64,000 nucleotides of DNA from Ardenticatenales bacterium. Lineage in GTDB: Bacteria > Chloroflexota > Anaerolineae > Epilineales > Epilineaceae. Under the pieces are notes generated by a model. The model saw only the letters and a list, made by a program, of their open reading frames with translations, had not been told where the DNA came from and made no database searches. Shown here piece after piece: positions 23,696-31,427 of this stretch. Position 1 is the stretch's first letter; each line of letters opens with the position of its first letter. The stretch lies in assembly GCA_020853525.1 (NCBI GenBank), contig JADYYS010000032.1, forward strand, positions 1 through 64,000. Direction: 5' to 3'. The translations under genes were made by a program, and so were the position numbers.

Positions 23696-23959
23696 TCAGC
23701 GCCCCGTCGCCTCCGCCAACCGGCCGACGCACGGCATCCGCATCACGGACTCGATGCCGTGCGGCGCGTCCGCCAGTTCCGCCGTCAGGTCCTGGCCGGC
23801 CCAGTGCAGCGAGCGGTGGAGGCCGCGCGGCCAATGGCTGCTGTCGCTCACGTCGTAGACCAGACCGCCGCACGCCACGTAGGCTGGGGCCCGGTCGCCG
23901 TCGTGGCGCGCAAGCTGGCCGCGCGTGAAGACGGGCAGGTCGTCGCTCAGACCGTCCAT
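23696..23959 (-). CDS. Cytochrome b5-like heme/steroid-binding domain protein
   Basis: An 87-residue protein, essentially one cytochrome-b5-like domain: FTRGQLARHDG, AYVACGGLVYDVSDS, HWPRGLH and AGQDLTAELADAPHG. These match the short bacterial predicted heme/steroid-binding family, with His residues at the H(W)..G.H and PHG positions. No signal peptide, so cytosolic. The ATG lies inside the 3' end of the hydrolase gene (13-bp overlap) and is preceded by GAGGGAG at about 4-5 nt. It may be an electron carrier or ligand-binding partner of the hydrolase. Confidence 0.8.
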   Translation of the reverse strand: MDGLSDDLPVFTRGQLARHDGDRAPAYVACGGLVYDVSDSSHWPRGLHRSLHWAGQDLTAELADAPHGIESVMRMPCVGRLAEATGR

Positions 23960-24783
23960 GCGTCTCCCTCGCGCGCGAGATCGACCGGCACGTCGCACGC
24001 CGCTGCCGCCGCCTGACGCATCGCCTCGCGGTCGTCTGTGGCGAACATGTGCGTGAGCACGAGGCGGCGCACGCCCGCGCGCGCCGCCAGCCGACCGGCC
24101 TCGTCCGGCGCAAGGTGTCCGAGATCGCCCTCCCGGCCGCGGCGCGTGGGAAACGTGCACTCCAGAATCAGGAGATCGGCGCCCTGGGCCAGCGCCGTCA
24201 CCGCGGCCGACGGCCCCCCGTCCGCACCGTACACGATCGACCGTCCATGGCGGTCCGTGAAGCGCATCGCCCAGCACGGCACGTAGTGCGACGTCGGCGC
24301 GAACGTCACCGCCACACCCGCCAGCTCGAGCACGGCCGCCGGATCGAATGTCCGGCGAACGATGACCGGCGACCAGTAGTCCGGGAGCGGACCGGTCGCC
24401 GCGTCGTCGATGAACGCCGCGCCGAGCGTGTCGAGCTGCGCGTGCATGCCCGGCGCGAGGTAGATCGGCATGCCGGCGTCACGACGTCCGTCCGGTCCGT
24501 ACCGCAGGGCCTGCCGCAACACGACGAGCTCGAGGCAGTGATCGGGATGGCCGTGCGAGACCAGCACGCTGTCGACGTCCCGCAGCCGCACATGCGTCAG
24601 GAGCCGCGCCACGACGCCCGGCCCGCAGTCCACGAGGTGGTGCGCGCCGTCGACCTCGAGGAGGTAGCCTGCGCAGGCGCCGCCGGGGTTCGGGCGCACC
24701 GCGCTGGCACCGAGCACCGTCCATCGCAAGAGAGGCGCGCCTAGCGGGCGGTCAACGTTTTCGCCGCCCGGCGGGCGGCGCAT
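23947..24783 (-). CDS. Metallo-beta-lactamase-fold hydrolase (RNase Z-like)
   Basis: About 278 residues with the metallo-beta-lactamase signature SHGHPDH and later histidine/aspartate ligands in SHYVPCWAMRF and LTHMFA. The opening WTVLGASAVRPNPGGACAGYLLE is like RNase Z/arylsulfatase-type family members. The substrate cannot be told; the extended exosite of true tRNase Z is not evident. The start is uncertain: ATG 24783 overlaps the signal peptidase gene by 32 bp, and TTG 24729 would begin close to the conserved WTVLG. Neither has a strong ribosome-binding site. Confidence 0.8.
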   Translation of the reverse strand: MRRPPGGENVDRPLGAPLLRWTVLGASAVRPNPGGACAGYLLEVDGAHHLVDCGPGVVARLLTHVRLRDVDSVLVSHGHPDHCLELVVLRQALRYGPDGRRDAGMPIYLAPGMHAQLDTLGAAFIDDAATGPLPDYWSPVIVRRTFDPAAVLELAGVAVTFAPTSHYVPCWAMRFTDRHGRSIVYGADGGPSAAVTALAQGADLLILECTFPTRRGREGDLGHLAPDEAGRLAARAGVRRLVLTHMFATDDREAMRQAAAAACDVPVDLAREGDAWTV

Positions 24784-25456
24784 CGGACGGTACGATGCCC
24801 CAGGCGCGACGCGGCCAAACGCTGAGCCAGACCTTGCCGACGACCCGCCCGGCGTCGAGGCCGGGCACGGGCCACAGCCGCGAGTCGCTCGAAGCCGCCC
24901 GGTTGTCGCCCAATACGAAAAGCTGGCCGTCCGGTACCTCGTACGGACCGAAAGCCGTGGTGTCCGCCGCCGGCAGCCACGGCTCGTCGATCGGGACGCC
25001 GTCGACGAAGACCGCGCCCGAGCTGAGCTGCACGGTTTCACCGCCGACGGCGATAATGCGCTTGATGTAGTCCTTCTTGGGGCCGTCCGGCGCGTGAAAC
25101 ACGATCACGTCGCCGCGCTGGGGCTCACCGAAGCGGTAGGCCAGCTTGTTCACCATGACCCACTCGTCGTCGTAGAAGTTGGGTTCCATGCTCGTCCCCT
25201 CGACGATCGTGCTCTGCAGCGCGAACTGGAGGACGAAGAACAACACGCCCGCCAGTACGACCGCCTCGACGATGTCCCGAACGAGCACCGTGACCGCGCG
25301 CCCGACGCGGCGCCCCATGGACGGCGCCGCCGGACCGTCGGCCGACGACTGGACGCCGTCGACGGGCACGAACCCGTCGCCGCCGGCCGGCAGCGGCGTT
25401 ACGTTCGGGTCCGGCTGGGCGTCCGGCGAGGGGTCGGGCAAAGCGTCTTCCATCAC
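24752..25456 (-). CDS. lepB: Type I signal peptidase
   Basis: A 234-residue leader peptidase with one membrane segment (about 60-80), catalytic Ser89 in EGTSMEPN, the general-base Lys132 in KDYIKRIIAVGG, and the LGDNRAASSDSR box. It cleaves signal peptides on the outer membrane face. A Pro/Asp-rich cytosolic N-terminus of about 50 residues precedes the anchor. The GTG at 25456 or ATG at 25453 starts translation. There is no Shine-Dalgarno sequence, but TATAAT ends 8 nt upstream, so the mRNA may be leaderless. One of three signal peptidase genes in the window. Confidence 0.93.
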   Translation of the reverse strand: MMEDALPDPSPDAQPDPNVTPLPAGGDGFVPVDGVQSSADGPAAPSMGRRVGRAVTVLVRDIVEAVVLAGVLFFVLQFALQSTIVEGTSMEPNFYDDEWVMVNKLAYRFGEPQRGDVIVFHAPDGPKKDYIKRIIAVGGETVQLSSGAVFVDGVPIDEPWLPAADTTAFGPYEVPDGQLFVLGDNRAASSDSRLWPVPGLDAGRVVGKVWLSVWPRRAWGIVPSDAPPAGRRKR

Positions 25457-25464
25457 GGCGGCCG

Positions 25465-25470
25465 ATTATA
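25465..25470 (-). promoter_or_regulatory. Consensus -10 box for lepB, leaderless arrangement
   Basis: Perfect TATAAT on the minus strand overlapping the TAA stop of the upstream zinc-ribbon gene. Predicted transcription start is about 25458, within 2-5 nt of the lepB start codons. No clear -35. Confidence 0.55.
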
Positions 25471-25804
25471 GTCGATTCGGCGCCTCGGTTTCCGCATCGC
25501 TCGCAGCGGTGACCGTCGGGACGTCGGAATCCGCCGGCGCCGCGGCGCGTGCCTGGGTCTGCGGCTCCGGCAGCGCCGTGCCGCAATACGGACAGTGCGT
25601 CCAACCGGCTTCGAGCACGGTGTTGTGGCAGCGCGGACAGATCACGAGCGGCGGTTCGTCCGGCACCGCCTCGAAGCCATACATCTGGCGCGCCGAACGC
25701 GCGACCACGCGCAGCAACAGGTAGACCGGCGACGCAACCAGGGCGAAGATCGCAAGCGTGCGGATGCAGCCGGGACCATCGGGGACGGGTTCGAGTGTCG
25801 ACAT
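25466..25804 (-). CDS. Membrane protein with C-terminal zinc ribbon
   Basis: A 112-residue protein with a membrane segment at about 14-33 and a zinc ribbon: CPRC (56-59) and CPYC (71-74). An Ala/Asp/Glu-rich tail follows. Such double-CxxC ribbons often mediate protein contacts at the cytosolic face. ATG 25804 is chosen; a longer reading would lack a start signal. It lies upstream of lepB on the same strand and back to back with fhaA, with about 86 bp between start codons. Confidence 0.7.
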   Translation of the reverse strand: MSTLEPVPDGPGCIRTLAIFALVASPVYLLLRVVARSARQMYGFEAVPDEPPLVICPRCHNTVLEAGWTHCPYCGTALPEPQTQARAAAPADSDVPTVTAASDAETEAPNRL

Positions 25805-25878
25805 CGGCGCAAGCTTAGCGGAGCCCCCGTTGCTGTCAACGACGAGCACGTCGCTGCGGTGCGCCCACGCAGGCGCGG

Positions 25879-25884
25879 TATACT
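25879..25884 (+). promoter_or_regulatory. -10 box of the fhaA operon, leaderless arrangement
   Basis: TATACT (5/6) ends 6 nt before the fhaA ATG at 25891, so transcription would start at or next to the A of the start codon. No -35 of note and no Shine-Dalgarno sequence. Confidence 0.6.
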
Positions 25885-25890
25885 ATCGGC

Positions 25891-26622
25891 ATGGCGCCCG
25901 TCGCGCGTTTCGAGGCCTTTGTCCGCGGCATGCTCGAGGGCCGTCTCGGCGCGTGGCTCGGCGCGCGCCTCGAGCCCGTCGACATCGCGCGCCAGCTGTC
26001 GGCCTACATCGACGGCCACCTGACGCTCGGCAGCGCGACGCGGTACGCCCCGAACGCGTTTCGCATCTACCTTTCACCGCGCGCGCTGCAGTCGTTCAGC
26101 GCCTTTCAGCAGGCGCTGGCCGACGAGCTGGCTGCCAGCGCCGTCGCCCATGCTCAGGCCAGCGGCTATCGGTTTCTCGGGCGGGTGCGCGTCGTTCTCC
26201 TGGAGGATCCGTCGCTGCCGGCGCACCGTATCCGATTCGAAGCCGATGTCGTCGACCGGGCCGCGTTGACGGGCGCGAGCGCCGGCACGACGACCCCCTT
26301 GGTGCTCGGGCCGGCCATCGCGGGCGGCCCCCTGCCGATGGCGCTCGTCTGGCGCGACCGCCGCATCGCATTGCCCACCGACGCCGACGCCGTCGTCACG
26401 CTCGGCCGCGCGCTGGACAACGACATCATCCTGGCAACCGCAACGGTCTCACGCCACCACGCGCGCCTCGTCCCGCGCGGCGGCGTCTGGCTGGTCGAGG
26501 ACCTGGCGAGCACGCACGGCACATCCGTGAACGGCCGGGCCGTCACCACCGGCCTTCTCCGGCCGGGCGACGTGCTCGCGCTCGGCGGTGAGCACCTCAC
26601 CGTCGCCGCCGAGCCGTCCTGA
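25891..26622 (+). CDS. fhaA: FhaA-like protein (DUF3662 + FHA domain)
   Basis: A 243-residue protein with an N-terminal DUF3662 domain (about 1-120; FEAFVRGMLEGRLGAW, LEPVDIARQL) and a C-terminal FHA phosphothreonine-binding domain (GR at 172-173, SRHHA 187-191, STHGTSVNG 207-215). In actinobacteria FhaA links Ser/Thr kinase signalling to cell-wall synthesis, and the downstream genes here are the matching rodA and pbpA. No kinase or phosphatase is present in the window. First gene of the operon; translation apparently leaderless. Confidence 0.92.
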   Translation: MAPVARFEAFVRGMLEGRLGAWLGARLEPVDIARQLSAYIDGHLTLGSATRYAPNAFRIYLSPRALQSFSAFQQALADELAASAVAHAQASGYRFLGRVRVVLLEDPSLPAHRIRFEADVVDRAALTGASAGTTTPLVLGPAIAGGPLPMALVWRDRRIALPTDADAVVTLGRALDNDIILATATVSRHHARLVPRGGVWLVEDLASTHGTSVNGRAVTTGLLRPGDVLALGGEHLTVAAEPS

Positions 26623-26644
26623 CCCCACGCACGACACGACAAAC

Positions 26645-27106
26645 ATGACGCCCATCGAAGCCGAGCTTCTCTTCGCGCGGGCGCTGGTGCTCATCGGCCT
26701 GTACGCGTTCATCGGGCTCGCCGGCTACGCCGCGTGGCGCGAGTTGCGTCAGGCGCGCCGTGCGGCACCGGCGGCGCGCGGCGCGCACGCGGCGCGGCTG
26801 ATCGTCCTCGAGGGCGGTGCAAGCGACCGGATGCCCGGCACGCAGTTCGGCATCGGCCCGATCGTGCGTATCGGCCGTGACATCGACAACGACGTCGTGC
26901 TGGCCGATCCGACGATCTCCGGCCGCCACGCGCTCCTCGCGCGCCGCGACGGCGGGTGGTGGATCGAGGACCTCGGCAGCCGCAACGGCGTGGAAGTCAA
27001 CCGCACGCGCCTCAGCGCCGGCATGCCGTTCGTGGTGCGCAGCGGCGACACCGTCGGCCTCGGCGCCGTCCGGCTCCGCCTCGTCTGCCCCGACGAGACC
27101 GCGTGA
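26645..27106 (+). CDS. fhaB: FhaB-like membrane-anchored FHA protein
   Basis: A 153-residue protein with an N-terminal membrane helix (about 9-31) and a cytosolic FHA domain (GR 77-78, SGRHA 92-96, GSRNG 111-115). Analogous to actinobacterial FhaB/FipA, which recruits phosphorylated cell-division or wall proteins. The start is ATG 26645, 22 bp after fhaA; an earlier in-frame GTG lies inside fhaA. It ends in a GTGA overlap with the SEDS gene. Confidence 0.9.
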   Translation: MTPIEAELLFARALVLIGLYAFIGLAGYAAWRELRQARRAAPAARGAHAARLIVLEGGASDRMPGTQFGIGPIVRIGRDIDNDVVLADPTISGRHALLARRDGGWWIEDLGSRNGVEVNRTRLSAGMPFVVRSGDTVGLGAVRLRLVCPDETA

Positions 27107-28407
27107 CGCCCCGGGTCCGCGGCTGGCGGCCGCTCGAAGGGGCGTTGCTGGCCGTCGCCGCCATCGTGGCGCTGGCGGCGGCGGCCGCGCCGGCGCTCGT
27201 GCGCGATGGCCGCGTGGTCCCGTCGGATCTCGGTGCGGCCGCCGCCGTCCTGGCGGCGTACGCGGCGCTCCATGTGGCGATGTGCTGGCGCGCGCCCGAT
27301 GCCGATCCGTTCATCGTCCCGCTCCTGGCGCTGTTCGGCGGACTGAGCCTCACCCTCGTCAGGCGCCTGGCGCCCGACTTCGCGACCGCCGAGCTCCGCT
27401 GGCAACTCCTCGCCGTCGGCGCCGTCGCGGTGGTGGCGCTCGGGCCGGTCGAGACGCGCACCTTGCAGCGCTACCGCTACAGCCTCGCCAGCGCCGGCAT
27501 CGCGCTCGTCGGCGTCACGCTTCTCTTCGGCCGCTCGGCCGAGGGTGCCGTCGCGGGCGCGCCGCGGCTCTGGCTGGGCGTCGGAAGCCTCGGTTTCCAG
27601 CCGTCCGAAGTGATGAAGCTCGTCCTGATCGTCTTCCTGGCCGGCTACATCGACGACCGTCGCGAGCTCCTCAGCGAGGGCGGGCCGCGGATCGGGCGCT
27701 GGCGCCTGCCGCCGGTGCCCTACCTGGCGCCGCTGGCGGTCATGCTCGGGCTGTCCCTCCTGATGCTCGTCGTCCAGCGCGACCTCGGTGCGGCCCTCCT
27801 CCTCTTTGCGATCACGCTCGGCATGCTCTATCTGGCGACGCTGCGCGCCGACGTCGTCGCCGTGGCGCTGGCGGCGTTTGCGGGCGGGGCGATCTACCTG
27901 CATGGCCACGCCGAGATCGTCGCGACGCGGGCCGCCATCTGGCTCGATCCGTGGTCCGCCAGCCAGGACGCCGGTTATCAGCTCGTGCAAGGGCTCGTGG
28001 CGATCGCGTCGGGCGGCGTCGTCGGCACCGGCATCGGGCGCGGCCAGCCCGGCATCGTCCCGGCCGTTCACACGGACTACATCTTCGCAGCCGTAGCAGA
28101 GGAGCTCGGTGTCGCGGGCGCGGCGGCGGTGCTGGCGGTGTACGGTGTGCTGGCATGGCGCGGCTTCCGGATCGCCCTTGGCGCACGGCGGTCGTTCGAC
28201 GCCCTGCTGGCGGCCGGGCTGACGATCGGACTGGCATTCCAGGAAGCGATCATCATCGGCGGCAACCTGCGCCTCATGCCCCTCACCGGGATCACGCTGC
28301 CGTTCCTGTCGTACGGCGGCTCGTCCCTCCTCATCTGCGCCGTCTGCGCCGGCCTCCTGCTGCGGATCAGCCGGCCGTCATCCGTACCGGACGGAGGGCT
28401 GGCGTGA
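27103..28407 (+). CDS. rodA: SEDS peptidoglycan glycosyltransferase (RodA/FtsW)
   Basis: A 434-residue polytopic protein of the SEDS family, which polymerises lipid II together with a class B PBP. Typical sequences are WLGVGSLGFQPSEVMKLVLI, VVQRDLGAALLLF, DYIFAAVAEELG and LPFLSYGGSSLL. The position directly before a class B PBP gene and after fhaA/fhaB matches the rodA-pbpA arrangement, but FtsW cannot be excluded from sequence alone. GTG start overlapping the fhaB stop (GTGA); it ends in a GTGA overlap with pbpA. Confidence 0.93.
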   Translation: MTPRVRGWRPLEGALLAVAAIVALAAAAAPALVRDGRVVPSDLGAAAAVLAAYAALHVAMCWRAPDADPFIVPLLALFGGLSLTLVRRLAPDFATAELRWQLLAVGAVAVVALGPVETRTLQRYRYSLASAGIALVGVTLLFGRSAEGAVAGAPRLWLGVGSLGFQPSEVMKLVLIVFLAGYIDDRRELLSEGGPRIGRWRLPPVPYLAPLAVMLGLSLLMLVVQRDLGAALLLFAITLGMLYLATLRADVVAVALAAFAGGAIYLHGHAEIVATRAAIWLDPWSASQDAGYQLVQGLVAIASGGVVGTGIGRGQPGIVPAVHTDYIFAAVAEELGVAGAAAVLAVYGVLAWRGFRIALGARRSFDALLAAGLTIGLAFQEAIIIGGNLRLMPLTGITLPFLSYGGSSLLICAVCAGLLLRISRPSSVPDGGLA

Positions 28408-29939
28408 CACCCGTACGCGACCCGTTTGCCACCGGCGTGGCGCGGCTGGCCGCGCTCGTGTTCGGCCTGCTGGCACTGCAGGGCGGCGCGACGGCCTACT
28501 GGGGCTTCGTGCGCGCCGAAGGGCTGACGGCGCGGCCGGACAACCCGCGGCGGATCGCGTTCGACCAGCAGATCCGGCGCGGCCGCCTGCTCGACCGCGC
28601 CGGCGCCGAGCTCGCCGTCACGCGTTTCGACGCCGACGGCATCCCGACGCGCGTCTACCCCGAGCCCGCCGCGGCCCCGGTCACAGGCTTCCAGACGTGG
28701 CGATACGGCGCCGGGAGCGTCGGCGGCGCGTCGTACGGGGCCGGCAGCGCCGAGGCGGCGTATGACGCGGCGCTGCGCGGCGATCTCGGGAGCCGCATCG
28801 GTCACGTGCTGGCGACGCGGGTCCTCGGCCGTCCGCAGGTCGGCCACGACGTCGTGCTCACCATAGATGCCGCGCTGCAGGCGACGGCAGCCGGCGCGCT
28901 GGCCGGACGCGAGGGCGCCGTCGTCGTGTTGGACGTGGCCGACGGCGCCGTTCGGGCGCTCGTCAGCCTTCCGACGTTCGACCCGGCCGCGCTCGACGAC
29001 GGGCGGACGCCGCCCGATGAGGCCTCGTCGCCGCTGTTCAACCGTGCCACCCAGGGGCGCTACCCGCCGGGCTCGACGTTCAAGACGGTCACGCTGGCTG
29101 CGGCGCTCGCCGCCGGCGCCGCCCGACTGGACGCCGTCGTCGCAGACGGCGGCGGCGCGGTGGAAACGTTCGAAGGCTACGCGGTGCGCTGCGCGAACGA
29201 GCCGGACGGCGCGGTGCGCTTCGACATCGCCCATGCGTTCGCCTACAGCTGCAATCTGACCTTCGCTCGCCTCGGCCGGGACGTGGGCCGCCCGGCGTTC
29301 GAGCGCCAGGCACGAGCGTTCGGCATCGACGCTGCGCCGCCGTTCCCGCTGCCGACGGCGGCCGGCCAGCTCTCGAACGACGACGCCATGCCGCTGCCCG
29401 AGCTCGTCAGCGCCGCCTTCGGCCAGGGCGAGGTGCTGGCGACACCGCTCCACATGGCCCTCGTGGCGGCCGCCGCCGCCGGCGACGGCCGCATTCCGAC
29501 CCCCTACCTGCTGGCCGACGTGCCGGGCGTGCGGTGGTGGTCGATCGGCGACGAGCGCGGCACGTGGCGGCGGGCGATGAGCGCGGGCGTGGCCGCCGAC
29601 GTCCGCCGGGCGATGATCACGGCGGCCGAGGTCGGCTATGTCGGCACGGCGCAGCTGGCCGGCGGGCCGCGCGTCGGCGGCAAGACCGGCACGGCGCAGG
29701 CGGCCGACGGTCTGCCGCACGCCTGGTTCATCGGCTTCGCGCCGGCCGAGGCGCCGCGCGTCGCGGTGGCGGTGTTGGTGGTGCACGGCGGCGAGGGCAT
29801 CCGGGCGGCGGCGCCGATCGCGGGACGGGTTCTGGCCGCGGCGCTGGCCGCCGACGGTGCCTCGGCTACAATGCCGGTCCGGATCCGGAGCAGCGCCGCC
29901 CATCGTATTTCCCTTCTGCCGCCCTCCGAAGGCGAGTAA
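28404..29939 (+). CDS. pbpA: Class B penicillin-binding protein (transpeptidase)
   Basis: A 511-residue transpeptidase with an N-terminal membrane anchor (about 12-32), a dimerisation region containing RGRLLDRAG, and the acyl-serine motifs STFK (224-227), SCN (282-284) and KTGT (427-430). It cross-links peptidoglycan outside the membrane with the SEDS partner encoded upstream. GTG start in a GTGA overlap. The TAA stop is followed immediately by the purB ATG. Confidence 0.94.
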   Translation: MTPVRDPFATGVARLAALVFGLLALQGGATAYWGFVRAEGLTARPDNPRRIAFDQQIRRGRLLDRAGAELAVTRFDADGIPTRVYPEPAAAPVTGFQTWRYGAGSVGGASYGAGSAEAAYDAALRGDLGSRIGHVLATRVLGRPQVGHDVVLTIDAALQATAAGALAGREGAVVVLDVADGAVRALVSLPTFDPAALDDGRTPPDEASSPLFNRATQGRYPPGSTFKTVTLAAALAAGAARLDAVVADGGGAVETFEGYAVRCANEPDGAVRFDIAHAFAYSCNLTFARLGRDVGRPAFERQARAFGIDAAPPFPLPTAAGQLSNDDAMPLPELVSAAFGQGEVLATPLHMALVAAAAAGDGRIPTPYLLADVPGVRWWSIGDERGTWRRAMSAGVAADVRRAMITAAEVGYVGTAQLAGGPRVGGKTGTAQAADGLPHAWFIGFAPAEAPRVAVAVLVVHGGEGIRAAAPIAGRVLAAALAADGASATMPVRIRSSAAHRISLLPPSEGE

Positions 29940-31427
29940 ATGATCGACCACGAGACCTTCCAGAGCGCACTCGGCTGGCGGTACGGATCGGAGCCGATGC
30001 GGCGGCTGTGGAGCGAGGCGCACAAGCGCCGCCTCATGCGGCGCGTCTGGCTGGCGCTGGCCGAAGCGGAGGCGGCGGCGGGCCTCGTCCCGGAGGCCAG
30101 CGTCGGCGCACTGCGCCGGACGGTCGACGACATCGATATCGCACGCGCCGCCGTGCACGAAGCGACGACGCAGCACGACGTCATGGCCGAGATCCTGACC
30201 TGGGCCGAGCAGATCGGCCCGGCTGGAGGCATCCTGCACCTCGGCGCGACGAGCGCCGACATCACGGACAATGTCGACGTGCTGCGCCTGCAGGGCGGGC
30301 TCGGCATCGTGCGGACCGGTCTGGCCCGCGTCGTGTCGACGCTCGCCGCGCGCACCGAGGAGACGGCGGACACGGTCTGCCTGGGCTGGACGCATCTCCA
30401 GCCGGCCGCGCCGACGACCGTGGGCTACCGGCTGGCGTTCGCGCTGCAGGACTTCGTCGATGACCTCGCCGCCTTGGACGACGCGCGCGCCGGGTTGCGC
30501 GCGAAGGGATTCAAGGGCGCCGTCGGCACGTCCGCCAGCTATGCGGCGCTCCTCGAGGGGCACGCCGCCACGCCGGCCGAGCTCGAGCGTGACGCGTGCG
30601 CCCGTCTCGGGCTGACGCCGGCCCTGGTGACCTCGCAGGTCTATAGCCGCAAGGGCGACTGGCGCGTGCTGAACTCGCTGGCCGGCCTCGCCGCGACGGC
30701 GGCGCAGCTGGCGTTCGACATCCGGATCCTGCAGAGCCCGCCGTTCGGCGAGTGGTCCGAGGGCTTCGCGGCCGGGCAGGTCGGATCGAGCGCGATGCCG
30801 TGGAAGCGCAACCCGATCAATGCCGAGAACGTGGACTCGCTGGCCCGTCAGCTGGCCGTGTTGCCGCAGGTGGCGTGGCACAACGCCGCCAGCTGCCTAC
30901 TCGAGCGAACGCTCGACGACTCGGCGAACCGAAGGTTGCTCCTGCCCGACGCCTTCCTGCTGGCCGATGAGATCCTCTCGCGCACGCTCCGGCTGGTCGA
31001 GCGGCTGGCCGTCGATGCGGCGAGCGTCAGCGCCAACCTGGCGCGCTTCGGCCCGTTCGTGGCGGGCGAGCGCGTGCTCATCGCCGCCGCCGGCCTTGGC
31101 GCCGACCGCCAGGCGCTGCACGAGCGGATCCGGCAGCATAGCGTGGCAGCCTGGGCGGTCGTCGCCGCGGGCGGGACCAACCCGCTGCCCGACCTTCTGG
31201 CCGGCGACGGAGCGATCACCGCGTGGCTCACGCCCGACGCCGTGCGGGCGCTCGTCGCGGATCCGGCCGCGCATGTCGGCGACGCGGCGGCGCGTGCCCG
31301 GCAGTGCGCGGCGCTGGCGCGGCAGGCGGCCGAACGGCCGGCTTCGACGGCGCAGTCCGCACGGCTCACAGCCGCATCGGCCGAAGCCACGGCGACGATC
31401 CTGCAGGCCGACGCCCCGGCACGATGA
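29940..31427 (+). CDS. purB: Adenylosuccinate lyase
   Basis: A 495-residue fumarase/aspartase-superfamily lyase. The signature GSSAMPWKRNP (282-292) and the active-site segments TTQHDV and HLGATSADITDN identify the PurB group, which splits adenylosuccinate and SAICAR in purine synthesis. An Ala-rich C-terminal extension of about 40 residues looks unstructured. The ATG directly follows the pbpA stop, with AAGGCGAG within the end of pbpA. It ends in an ATGA overlap with the nucleotidyltransferase gene. Confidence 0.93.
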   Translation: MIDHETFQSALGWRYGSEPMRRLWSEAHKRRLMRRVWLALAEAEAAAGLVPEASVGALRRTVDDIDIARAAVHEATTQHDVMAEILTWAEQIGPAGGILHLGATSADITDNVDVLRLQGGLGIVRTGLARVVSTLAARTEETADTVCLGWTHLQPAAPTTVGYRLAFALQDFVDDLAALDDARAGLRAKGFKGAVGTSASYAALLEGHAATPAELERDACARLGLTPALVTSQVYSRKGDWRVLNSLAGLAATAAQLAFDIRILQSPPFGEWSEGFAAGQVGSSAMPWKRNPINAENVDSLARQLAVLPQVAWHNAASCLLERTLDDSANRRLLLPDAFLLADEILSRTLRLVERLAVDAASVSANLARFGPFVAGERVLIAAAGLGADRQALHERIRQHSVAAWAVVAAGGTNPLPDLLAGDGAITAWLTPDAVRALVADPAAHVGDAAARARQCAALARQAAERPASTAQSARLTAASAEATATILQADAPAR

